From NCBI RefSeq assembly GCF_036964905.1, contig NZ_JBALHR010000001.1:558001-622000 (forward strand): 64,000 bases of DNA, read 5' to 3'. Positions 38,458-46,310 of this stretch are shown here, one piece after another (position 1 is the stretch's first letter; each line of letters begins with the position of its first letter). The translations under genes and the position numbers were made by a program. A model generated the notes under the pieces. The model was not told the DNA's origin, searched no databases, and was given only the letters and a program-made list of their open reading frames with translations. The stretch comes from Gemmobacter denitrificans (lineage in GTDB: Bacteria; Pseudomonadota; Alphaproteobacteria; Rhodobacterales; Rhodobacteraceae).

Positions 38458-38694
38458 TCAGGCTGTCAGTCGGGCCCAGATCTGGTCTTTCAGCGCGCCG
38501 CGCTTCTTGCGCAGTTCGGTTTCATGGTCCGGCGACACCGGTTCAACCCGGGTTTCGGCCCGATGCACGGCCCGGTTCACCTCGTGATACTCTTCCACCA
38601 GCCGGGCGAAATGGGCATCGGCCTCTTTCAGCGCAGAAATCTTGCCAGCCTCGGCGGGGAATTCAGCGATCAGCTCATGCGGCGTGTTCGACAT
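38458..38694 (-). CDS. YdcH family protein (DUF465)
   Basis: The protein has 78 residues and is a predicted helical hairpin. The family pattern is present as FARLVEEYHEVNRAVHRAE and the C-terminal LRKKRGALKDQIWARL. Function unknown. The ATG at 38694 follows GGAAGGAGA, the best start in the frame. Confidence 0.87.
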   Translation of the reverse strand: MSNTPHELIAEFPAEAGKISALKEADAHFARLVEEYHEVNRAVHRAETRVEPVSPDHETELRKKRGALKDQIWARLTA

Positions 38695-38795
38695 CGGTGT
38701 CTCCTTCCTTCTTGATGGGATCACGATAGCGCGCCGGGCAGCGCCGCGGTTTGATACGGATCAAACCATTGCAGATTCATCATTTCGGGAAGCAA

Positions 38796-38818
38796 AAAGC
38801 CCGCCATTGGCGGGCTTT
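38796..38818 (-). terminator. Rho-independent terminator of the bet operon
   Basis: AAAGCCCGCC (38796-38805) pairs with GGCGGGCTTT (38809-38818), followed by TTTTT on the minus strand. It lies 7 bp past the betA stop. Confidence 0.88.
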
Positions 38819-38824
38819 ACAAAG

Positions 38825-40477
38825 TCATCTCTGGCTGGTTTGCCAATTCGGGTTGATCCAGGGCTCCTGATTTGACGGTGCCAGCGGCACCCGCCCCAGA
38901 ATGTGATCCGCCGCCTTTTCCCCCGTCATGATCGACGGCCCGTTCAGGTTGCCATTGGTCACCCGCGGGAAGATGGAACTGTCGGCCAGACGCAGCCCTT
39001 CCACCCCGATCACCCGCGTTTCCGGGTCCACCACGGCCATGCGGTCATCGGCCCGGCCCATCCGGCAGGTGCCGCAGGGGTGATAGGCGCTTTCGACATG
39101 TTCGCGAATGAACCCGTTCAACTCATCATCGGATTGCAGGTTCACGCCCGGCTGGATTTCCGATTTGTAATAGGGCTTGAACGCATCCTGCCCGATGATT
39201 TCGCGCGTCAACCGGATGCAGCGGCGGAAATCATCCCAGTCCTGTTCATGGCTCATGTAGTTGAACAGGATCTTCGGCGGCGCCTTGGGATCGCCTGACC
39301 GCAAGGACACTGATCCACGCGACGGTGATCGCATCGGGCCGGTATGGGTCTGGAACCCATGCCCTTCTGCTGCCGCCTTGCCGTCATAGCGCACGGCAAT
39401 CGGCAGGAAGTGATACTGGATATCCGGGTAATCCACGCCCGCCTTGGAGCGGATAAAGGCGCAGGCCTCGAACTGGTTGGACGCGCCAATGCCCTTGCGC
39501 GTCAGGAGCCATTGCGCCCCGACCATGGCCTTGCCCCAGAGGTTCCAGTATTTGTACAGCGTGACCGGCTGGCTGGCTGCGAATTGCAAATACAGTTCCA
39601 GATGGTCCTGCAGGTTCTGCCCCACCCCGGGCCGATCGGCCACCAGCGGTATGCCATGTTCGGCCAGATGCGCCGCAGGCCCGATGCCGGACAGCAGCAG
39701 AAGCTTCGGCGAATTGATCGACGAGGCGGCAAGGATGACCTCGCGCGTGGCGGGGATCACCACCACCTGGCCGCGCTGTTCGATCTCGACCCCGGTGGCG
39801 CGGCCGTTTTCGATCACGATGCGGCGGGCAAAGCCCTTTTCTACCTTGACCCGGCCGGTCTTGATCGCCGGTTTCAGATAGGCATTGGCAGCGGACCAGC
39901 GGGTCCCTTGCCAGATCGTCGCCTCCATCGCGCCGAAGCCTTCCTGCTGCTGGCCGTTGTAGTCAGCCGTTACAGGATAGCCGGCCTGACGGCCCGCCTC
40001 GACAAAGGCATTGAACAGCGGATTGCTGCGCGGGCCGCGGGTGATGTGCAGCGGGCCATCAGAGCCGCGGAACGATTTGTCCCCCGTCTCGCCATGCCAG
40101 TTTTCCATGCGCCGGAAATAGGGCAGCACATCGGCGTAAGCCCAACCTTGCGCGCCCTGTTCGGACCAATGGTCGAAATCCCTGGCATGGCCCCGGACAT
40201 AGACCATGCCATTGATCGAAGATGACCCGCCGATCACCTTGCCGCGCGGAGTGGCCAGCACGCGGCCCCCCAGATGCGGCTCCGGTTCGGTCTGGAACCC
40301 CCAGTCATACATCGGCATGTTCATCGGATAGGACAAGGCACCCGGCATCTGGATGAAGGGGCCAGCATCCGTGCCGCCGAATTCGATCACGGTGACGCTG
40401 CGCCCGGCCTCGGCCAGACGATAGGCCATGGCGCAACCGGCAGAGCCTGCGCCGACAATGACGTATTCGGTGGCCAT
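38825..40477 (-). CDS. betA: Choline dehydrogenase
   Basis: The protein has 550 residues of the GMC oxidoreductase family. The FAD-binding motif GAGSAGCAM is at 8-16, and the catalytic region near the C-terminus includes YHPCGTCRMG. It oxidises choline to betaine aldehyde at the membrane, passing electrons to the respiratory chain. Its start abuts the betB stop with a one-base overlap. The operon order is betI-betB-betA. Confidence 0.94.
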   Translation of the reverse strand: MATEYVIVGAGSAGCAMAYRLAEAGRSVTVIEFGGTDAGPFIQMPGALSYPMNMPMYDWGFQTEPEPHLGGRVLATPRGKVIGGSSSINGMVYVRGHARDFDHWSEQGAQGWAYADVLPYFRRMENWHGETGDKSFRGSDGPLHITRGPRSNPLFNAFVEAGRQAGYPVTADYNGQQQEGFGAMEATIWQGTRWSAANAYLKPAIKTGRVKVEKGFARRIVIENGRATGVEIEQRGQVVVIPATREVILAASSINSPKLLLLSGIGPAAHLAEHGIPLVADRPGVGQNLQDHLELYLQFAASQPVTLYKYWNLWGKAMVGAQWLLTRKGIGASNQFEACAFIRSKAGVDYPDIQYHFLPIAVRYDGKAAAEGHGFQTHTGPMRSPSRGSVSLRSGDPKAPPKILFNYMSHEQDWDDFRRCIRLTREIIGQDAFKPYYKSEIQPGVNLQSDDELNGFIREHVESAYHPCGTCRMGRADDRMAVVDPETRVIGVEGLRLADSSIFPRVTNGNLNGPSIMTGEKAADHILGRVPLAPSNQEPWINPNWQTSQR

Positions 40478-41931
40478 CAGTAGGGTGCCTCCACCGGGCC
40501 CATGCCGACATAGACCGATTTCACCTGGGTATAATGTTCGACAGCGGCCTTGGAGTTTTCGCGGCCCACGCCAGAGGCTTTCACCCCGCCAAACGGGCCT
40601 TCCACGGGCGTCAGGTTATAGGCGTTGATCCAGCAGGTTCCGGCCTGAAGCTGCGCCACAACCCGGTGGCCGCGCGCCAGATCGGCGGTGAAAACACCTG
40701 CCGCCAGCCCGAATTCGGTGGCATTGGCGCGGGCAATCACGTCGGCCTCGTCTTCGAAATCAAGCACGGCCATAACCGGGCCAAAGACCTCTTCGCAGGC
40801 CAGTGTCATATCATCGGTGATATTTGCAAAAACGGTGGGTTGCACATAAAACCCGCCCGCAATATCGGCCCGGGCGCCCCCGACGACCAGTTTGCCGCCT
40901 TCGGTGCGGGCCTTTGCAATATAGTCCAGCACCTTTTGCAACTGCACCTCTGACACCATCGGCCCCAATTGGGTATCGGGGTCCAACGGATCGCCCAGCC
41001 GGATTGCCGCCGTGCGTTCGGCCAGACGCGACAGAAAGCGATCCTTGATCGCCTTATGGACAAAGACCCGGGTGCCATTCGAACAGATCTGACCGGTGGA
41101 ATAGAAATTCCCCAGCATGGCCGCACCGATGGCGCTTTCGATATCGGCATCTTCGAACACGATCAGCGGTGATTTGCCGCCCAGTTCCATGGTCACATGG
41201 CGGATGCCTTCCGCCGCCGCCGCATAGACCTTGCGCCCCGTCGGCACCGACCCTGTCAGCGACACCTTGGCCACGCGGGCATCCGTCACCAGTGCGGCCC
41301 CGACAGCGCCGTGCCCTTGCACCACGTTGAACAGACCGGCAGGCAGGCCCGCCTCGGTGAAGATTTCCGCCAGTTTCAACGCGCCCAGCGGCGTTACCTC
41401 GGACGGTTTGAAGATCATCGCATTGCCAAGCGCCAGCGCGGGTGCCGATTTCCAGCAGGCGATCTGGCTGGGGTAGTTCCAGGCGCCGATCCCCACGCAA
41501 ACCCCCAGCGGCTCGCGAATCGTATAAACGAAATCGCCGCCCAGCGGCATGGTTTCGCCCGTGACCGTGGGGGCAAGCCCCGCGAAATATTCCAGCGCAT
41601 CCGCCCCCGAAGGCCAATCGGCAACGGTGGTTTCCTGAATGGGCTTGCCGGTATCCAGCGTTTCCAGTTCCGACAATTCGGCATTCCGGGCGCGGATCAG
41701 ATCGACAGCGCGGCGCAGGATGCGTGCCCGTTCCACCGGACGGGTGGCTGCCCAGGCCTTCTGCGCGGCCTCGGCCCCTGCCAGGGCCGCCTCGATCACC
41801 GCAGGCGTGGCTTCGTGCAGACGCGCGATGACTTCGCCGGTGGCGGGATAGATCACCTCGATCACCGTGCCGGCCGTATCTTCCAGATAGGCCCCGTTCA
41901 CGAAATGGCTGGCTTTGGGTTGCGCCTTCAT
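40477..41931 (-). CDS. betB: Betaine aldehyde dehydrogenase
   Basis: The protein has 484 residues. Aldehyde dehydrogenase active-site residues are visible: Glu in MELGGKSPLIVF and Cys in TGQICSNGTR. It converts betaine aldehyde to glycine betaine with NAD(P)+. The ATG at 41931 overlaps the betI stop. Confidence 0.94.
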   Translation of the reverse strand: MKAQPKASHFVNGAYLEDTAGTVIEVIYPATGEVIARLHEATPAVIEAALAGAEAAQKAWAATRPVERARILRRAVDLIRARNAELSELETLDTGKPIQETTVADWPSGADALEYFAGLAPTVTGETMPLGGDFVYTIREPLGVCVGIGAWNYPSQIACWKSAPALALGNAMIFKPSEVTPLGALKLAEIFTEAGLPAGLFNVVQGHGAVGAALVTDARVAKVSLTGSVPTGRKVYAAAAEGIRHVTMELGGKSPLIVFEDADIESAIGAAMLGNFYSTGQICSNGTRVFVHKAIKDRFLSRLAERTAAIRLGDPLDPDTQLGPMVSEVQLQKVLDYIAKARTEGGKLVVGGARADIAGGFYVQPTVFANITDDMTLACEEVFGPVMAVLDFEDEADVIARANATEFGLAAGVFTADLARGHRVVAQLQAGTCWINAYNLTPVEGPFGGVKASGVGRENSKAAVEHYTQVKSVYVGMGPVEAPY

Positions 41932-42512
41932 GCCGTTTTCTCCTTCAGTTCCGCCGCCACGAAATCCAGCACCGTGGCCACTGCCGAGGCCGAGTCAGGC
42001 GCCTCTCCCTTCAAAGCTTCCCGCAGATAGACACCGTCGATCAGCGCACCGATTCCACTCGCCACACGCCCTGCGTGCGCACCCACCAGCGGGCGCAAGC
42101 AATGCACGAGATTCGATTGCAGCCGCCGCTGATACAACCGCAGCAAGCGCCGCGCTTCGGGCACGGTCTGCGCCAGAACATAGAAGTTCAGCCAGGCGCT
42201 GACGGTTTCCTTGCGGAAGTTCCCGGCGCTGAAACTCGCCCGGATGATCGCCTGCAGGCGCGGCTTGGGTCCATCGACCGCCGCCAGCGCACCGCGCACT
42301 TCCGCGCCATAAATCGCAAGGATATGACGCATGGCCGCAAGGAAAATATCTTCCTTTGACCCGAAATAGTGATGGGCAAGCGCAGCCGACATCCCTGCCC
42401 GCTTGGCAATCTGGCTGACCGTCACATCCAGCGATCCGGCACGGCCGATCTCCACGATGGTCGCTTTGACCAGCGCCGCCTTTCGGATAGGCTCCATTCC
42501 AAGCTTGGGCAT
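41928..42512 (-). CDS. betI: Choline-responsive repressor BetI (TetR family)
   Basis: The protein has 194 residues. The TetR helix-turn-helix is VSQIAKRAGMSAALAHHYFGSKE near 31-53, and the N-terminus PKLGMEPIRKAALVKA is typical of BetI. It represses bet genes until choline is present. The ATG at 42512 follows GGAACC. It is divergent from choX, with the operator between them. Confidence 0.92.
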   Translation of the reverse strand: MPKLGMEPIRKAALVKATIVEIGRAGSLDVTVSQIAKRAGMSAALAHHYFGSKEDIFLAAMRHILAIYGAEVRGALAAVDGPKPRLQAIIRASFSAGNFRKETVSAWLNFYVLAQTVPEARRLLRLYQRRLQSNLVHCLRPLVGAHAGRVASGIGALIDGVYLREALKGEAPDSASAVATVLDFVAAELKEKTA

Positions 42513-42560
42513 GGCAGGTTCCTGAAAAAAACTCTTGCCAAACCGAGCTAGCGCGAAGTT

Positions 42561-42577
42561 TATTGACTCGTCAATCA
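42561..42577. promoter_or_regulatory. BetI operator between betI and choX
   Basis: TATTGAC-TC-GTCAATCA is an inverted repeat with arms TTGAC/GTCAA. It resembles described BetI operators and lies between the divergent betI and choX starts, so one site could control both units. Confidence 0.7.
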
Positions 42578-42616
42578 ACAAAAAGCGCAAAAGCCGCGAA
42601 CCTCAGGGAGTAACCC

Positions 42617-43552
42617 ATGACCAAAGTGAAATCGGCCCTTCTGGCCACCACCGTCGCCTTCGCCTTTGCGGGCACCGCCTATGCCGAAGGCTGCGACAAG
42701 GTGACCTTCTCGGATGTGGGCTGGACCGACATCACCGCCACCACCGCCGCCACCAGCGTGGTTCTGGAAGCCCTTGGCTATGAAACCGAAACCAAGCTTC
42801 TGTCGGTGCCGGTGACCTATACCGCCCTGGCCGAAGGCGATGTGGACGTATTCCTTGGCAACTGGATGCCCACGATGGAGGCCGATATCGCGCCCTATCG
42901 CGATGCGGGCACGGTTGAAACCGTCCGCACCAATCTGGAAGGCGCGAAATACACGCTGGCCACCAACGAAGCCGGCGCCGCCCTTGGCATTGCCGATTTC
43001 AAGGATATCGCCACCCACAAGGATGCGCTGGAAGGCAAGATCTACGGGATCGAACCCGGCAATGACGGCAACCGTCTGATCCTCGACATGATCGAAAAGG
43101 ACGCCTTCGGCCTGAAGGGGTTCGAGGTGGTCGAATCCTCGGAACAGGGCATGCTGGCAGAAGTCGCCCGCACCACGGGCGAGGCCAAGCCGATCATCTT
43201 CCTCGGCTGGGAACCCCATCCGATGAATGCCAATTTCAAGATGACCTATCTAACCGGCGGCGATGATTTCTTCGGTCCGAACCTGGGTGGCGCCATCGTG
43301 GCCACCAATGTCCGCAAGGGCTATGTCACCGAATGCCCGAATACCGGCAAGCTGTTGTCGAACCTGTCCTTCTCGCTGGCCATGGAAAACGAGATCATGG
43401 GTGCGATCCTGAATGACGGCACCGATGCGAAAGAGGCGGCGACCGCCTGGCTGAAGGCCAATGCCGATGCGCTTGGCCCCTGGCTCGATGGCGTGACCAC
43501 CAAGGATGGCGGCGATGGCATGGCCGCCGTCAAGGCTGCCCTGGGTCTCTGA
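42617..43552 (+). CDS. choX: Choline ABC transporter substrate-binding protein
   Basis: The protein has 311 residues with a signal peptide (cleavage after TAYA). VGWTDITATTAATSVVLEALGY and FLGNWMPTME fit the ChoX/ProX family, whose aromatic box binds the trimethylammonium group. It captures choline in the periplasm. It is the first gene of choXWV. A strong hairpin follows it. Confidence 0.92.
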   Translation: MTKVKSALLATTVAFAFAGTAYAEGCDKVTFSDVGWTDITATTAATSVVLEALGYETETKLLSVPVTYTALAEGDVDVFLGNWMPTMEADIAPYRDAGTVETVRTNLEGAKYTLATNEAGAALGIADFKDIATHKDALEGKIYGIEPGNDGNRLILDMIEKDAFGLKGFEVVESSEQGMLAEVARTTGEAKPIIFLGWEPHPMNANFKMTYLTGGDDFFGPNLGGAIVATNVRKGYVTECPNTGKLLSNLSFSLAMENEIMGAILNDGTDAKEAATAWLKANADALGPWLDGVTTKDGGDGMAAVKAALGL

Positions 43553-43567
43553 TCCGGCCTTGTCCGT

Positions 43568-43599
43568 CCCTCCCCCGCCCGCGCGGGGGAGGGTTTTTT
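43568..43599 (+). terminator. Terminator/attenuator between choX and choW
   Basis: CCCTCCCCCGC (43568-43578) pairs with GCGGGGGAGGG (43583-43593), followed by TTTTTT. It is a full Rho-independent signal inside the operon, so choX should be expressed well above choWV. Confidence 0.85.
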
Positions 43600-43624
43600 G
43601 TTCCCGCAGGAAGGAAGCGCCGGG

Positions 43625-44461
43625 ATGCTGGATTGGCTGACCGAAAACAAGTTGCCGCTGGGCAAGTTTTCCAAGCACGCCTTCGACTGGATGAAAGTCG
43701 AACTGAAACCGCTGTTCGATGCCTTGGGCAGCGTGATGGAGGCCCTGATCGACGGCATCCTCTGGCTGCTGATCGCCCCACATCCGCTGGTGATCGTGGC
43801 GGTGTTCCTGGCCCTGACCTGGTATCTGCAGCGCAGCTGGAAAATCACGCTGTTCGTGGCACTGGCGTTCGCCTTCATCCTGAATCAGGGCTACTGGAAG
43901 CCCACGATGGAAAGCCTGACACTGGTCCTGTCTTCCTGTGTGGTCTGCCTTGGTCTGGGTGTGCCGATCGGCATCTGGGCGGCCCACCGCCCCCGCGCCT
44001 ATGCGGCCATGACCCCGGTGCTGGATCTGATGCAGACCCTGCCAACCTTTGTCTATCTGATCCCGGCCATCGTCTTTTTCGGTATCGGCATGGTGCCGGG
44101 GCTGATTGCCACGGTGATCTTCGTGCTGCCCGCCCCGATCCGCATGACGCATCTGGGCGTGTCCTCCACCCCCACGGCCCTGCTGGAGGCCGCGACCGCC
44201 TTTGGCGCCACCAAGCGTCAGGTTCTGTTCAAGGTGGAACTGCCCTATGCCTTTCCGCAGATCATGGTCGGGCTGAACCAGACCATCATGCTGTCGCTGT
44301 CGATGGTGGTGATCGCGGCGCTGGTGGGTGCGAACGGGCTGGGCGTGCCGGTCGTGCGGGCGCTGAACTCGGTCAATACCGCGCTTGGATTTGAAAGCGG
44401 CCTCGTCATCGTTGTCGTGGCCATCATGCTGGACCGCATGCTGAGGGTGACCCGCAAATGA
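43625..44461 (+). CDS. choW: Choline ABC transporter permease
   Basis: The protein has 278 residues with about six membrane helices. The EAA-type loop of ABC permeases is ALLEAATAFGATKRQVLFKVELP. It is homologous to ProW. The ATG at 43625 has a GGAAGGAAG ribosome site; a frame start upstream runs through the hairpin and is rejected. It overlaps choV as ATGA. Confidence 0.92.
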   Translation: MLDWLTENKLPLGKFSKHAFDWMKVELKPLFDALGSVMEALIDGILWLLIAPHPLVIVAVFLALTWYLQRSWKITLFVALAFAFILNQGYWKPTMESLTLVLSSCVVCLGLGVPIGIWAAHRPRAYAAMTPVLDLMQTLPTFVYLIPAIVFFGIGMVPGLIATVIFVLPAPIRMTHLGVSSTPTALLEAATAFGATKRQVLFKVELPYAFPQIMVGLNQTIMLSLSMVVIAALVGANGLGVPVVRALNSVNTALGFESGLVIVVVAIMLDRMLRVTRK

Positions 44462-45516
44462 CCCGCACTGTCGCGCCGTCGAAAACTGCAGATATTGCGG
44501 TGAAATTCGACAATGTTTCCATTGTCTTCGGTGATCATCCCGATCGCGCCCTGCCCCTGATGGATCAGGGGCAGCACCGGGCCGAGATTCAGCAAGCCAC
44601 CGGCCAGGTGCTGGGCGTGCACAACTGTTCGCTCACCGTGGCCGAAGGCGAAATTCTGGTGCTGATGGGCCTATCGGGCTCTGGAAAATCCACGCTGCTG
44701 CGGGCGGTCAATGCGCTGAACCCGGTCTGTCGCGGGGCCGTGCATGTCAGCGATGGCAATGGTCTGGTCGATGTCACCCATGCCGATGCAGAAACCCTGC
44801 GCCGCATCCGGCTCAGCCGGGTTGCCATGGTGTTCCAGCAGTTCGGGCTGCTGCCCTGGCGCACGGTGCGCGAAAATGTCGGGCTGGGGCTGGAACTGGG
44901 TGGCATGTCCAAGGCCGAACGCAAGGCGCGGGTGGATCAGCAACTGGAGCTTGTGAACCTGACGCAATGGGCCGAACGCAAGGTGGGCGATCTGTCAGGC
45001 GGCATGCAGCAACGTGTGGGTCTGGCGCGCGCTTTCGCCACCGAAGCGCCGATTCTTCTGATGGATGAACCGTTCTCTGCGCTTGATCCGCTGATCCGGG
45101 CCAAGCTGCAGGATGAACTGCTGGATCTGCAGGCCAAGCTGCAACGCACCATCGTCTTTGTCAGCCATGATCTGGACGAGGCCTTCAAGATCGGCAATCG
45201 CATCGCCCTGATGAATGGCGGGCGGATCGTGCAATGCGGCACTGCGCGCGAGATCATCGCCAATCCGGTCGATGATTATGTGCAGGATTTCGTGGCGCAT
45301 ATGAACCCGCTCAGCGTTCTGACCGCCCGAGATGTGATGCGCGCAGGCCCCGGCACCTCCGCCCCCGTCGTGGAGGCTGAAACCCCGGTCAAAACGGTGA
45401 TGGAACTTATTCGCGACGGTGCCGAAGCGCTGGATGTGACCGAGGCCGACGCCGTGATCGGTTCGATCTGCGCCGCCGATGTGATGGCACGGCTGATCAA
45501 TCCGCGCGGCGCATGA
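44458..45516 (+). CDS. choV: Choline ABC transporter ATP-binding protein
   Basis: The protein has 352 residues. Walker A GLSGSGKST, signature LSGGMQQRVGLARAF, Walker B ILLMDEP and switch HDLDEA are intact. The C-terminal ~70 residues resemble the short regulatory/CBS-like tail of ProV proteins. It powers choline import. Confidence 0.92.
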   Translation: MTRTVAPSKTADIAVKFDNVSIVFGDHPDRALPLMDQGQHRAEIQQATGQVLGVHNCSLTVAEGEILVLMGLSGSGKSTLLRAVNALNPVCRGAVHVSDGNGLVDVTHADAETLRRIRLSRVAMVFQQFGLLPWRTVRENVGLGLELGGMSKAERKARVDQQLELVNLTQWAERKVGDLSGGMQQRVGLARAFATEAPILLMDEPFSALDPLIRAKLQDELLDLQAKLQRTIVFVSHDLDEAFKIGNRIALMNGGRIVQCGTAREIIANPVDDYVQDFVAHMNPLSVLTARDVMRAGPGTSAPVVEAETPVKTVMELIRDGAEALDVTEADAVIGSICAADVMARLINPRGA

Positions 45517-45530
45517 CTGGCCCCCGCTTG

Positions 45531-45550
45531 CCGGTTTGATCACAAACCGG
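45531..45550 (+). terminator. Hairpin after choV
   Basis: CCGGTTTG (45531-45538) pairs with CAAACCGG (45543-45550) around a 4-nt loop. A weak T/C-rich tail follows. Confidence 0.6.
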
Positions 45551-45573
45551 TCTGCACCTTTATCTTGGCCAGA

Positions 45574-45627
45574 ATATCCTCGGGGGAAGGCTGCATCTGC
45601 AGCCCGGGGGGCAAACAGCCCCCCGTC
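45574..45627. repeat. Dispersed REP-like repeat, copy 2
   Basis: ATATCCTCGGGGG (45574-45586) and the hairpin segment GGGGGGC-AAACA-GCCCCCC at 45606-45624 match copy 1 at 12823-12861, the latter with one mismatch. A further small stem CTGCATCTGCAG lies between. It occupies the gap between convergent genes. Confidence 0.6.
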
Positions 45628-45651
45628 CCCGGAGCCCGTCGCGAAACCCGG

Positions 45652-46251
45652 TCAATCCAGCAGGCGTTCAAACTCCACCGCGCCCTGATCGCCCATGAAA
45701 TCGCGCAGCACCAGCGTCCTGTCATCCAGATATTCGATCTGCCAGCAGGCGATTGCCTCAGGATCGCCCCCGTAGGGGTAGAGGCTGATCGCCGTTCCGC
45801 CGGGTTCCACGCCGCTGGCGCAGGCCGGGCCCAGAACCATCATCGCGCGCGACAGTTCCTCTTCCATCGACATTTCCGACCAATCCACCCCAAGAATTTC
45901 GATGTGGAAAGGCGTGGCTTCGCCCAAGGGGCGCCAGCGCCCCTGAATCTCGCGCAGGTTGCCTTCATCGGGTGTGTCGATCAGCACAACATCCCGCAGG
46001 GCCAGCGTTGCGCTGGAATCGCCGATATCGGACAGATCGCCGGACACTTCGACCGCGCTCAGCGGCTCCAGCTCCCGCAAACTGGCTTCTGCGGCCGAGC
46101 CGTCCGCCGGCACCCAAAGATTGGTACCTGCCGCATTCACAAAGCAGCCTTCCTCGCCACAGACCAAGAGCCAGCCGCGACCGGTAAAGTCTTCGGCCTG
46201 TACAGGCAGGGCCAGCAGCCCCGCCACCCCGATCATTGCCAACCGCTTCAT
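45652..46251 (-). CDS. Exported protein of unknown function
   Basis: The protein has 199 residues from ATG 46251. The signal peptide is MKRLAMIGVAGLLALPVQA. The mature protein starts EDFTGRGWLLVCGEEGCFVN and has four cysteines in all, likely disulfide bonded in the periplasm. No family is recognised. It is leftward and convergent with choV. Confidence 0.7.
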   Translation of the reverse strand: MKRLAMIGVAGLLALPVQAEDFTGRGWLLVCGEEGCFVNAAGTNLWVPADGSAAEASLRELEPLSAVEVSGDLSDIGDSSATLALRDVVLIDTPDEGNLREIQGRWRPLGEATPFHIEILGVDWSEMSMEEELSRAMMVLGPACASGVEPGGTAISLYPYGGDPEAIACWQIEYLDDRTLVLRDFMGDQGAVEFERLLD

Positions 46252-46310
46252 CCCTGCCCCCGCTCGGCCCACGGCGTCAGGATGCCCGGGCCGGGCCAAA
46301 GGTCAAGCGA

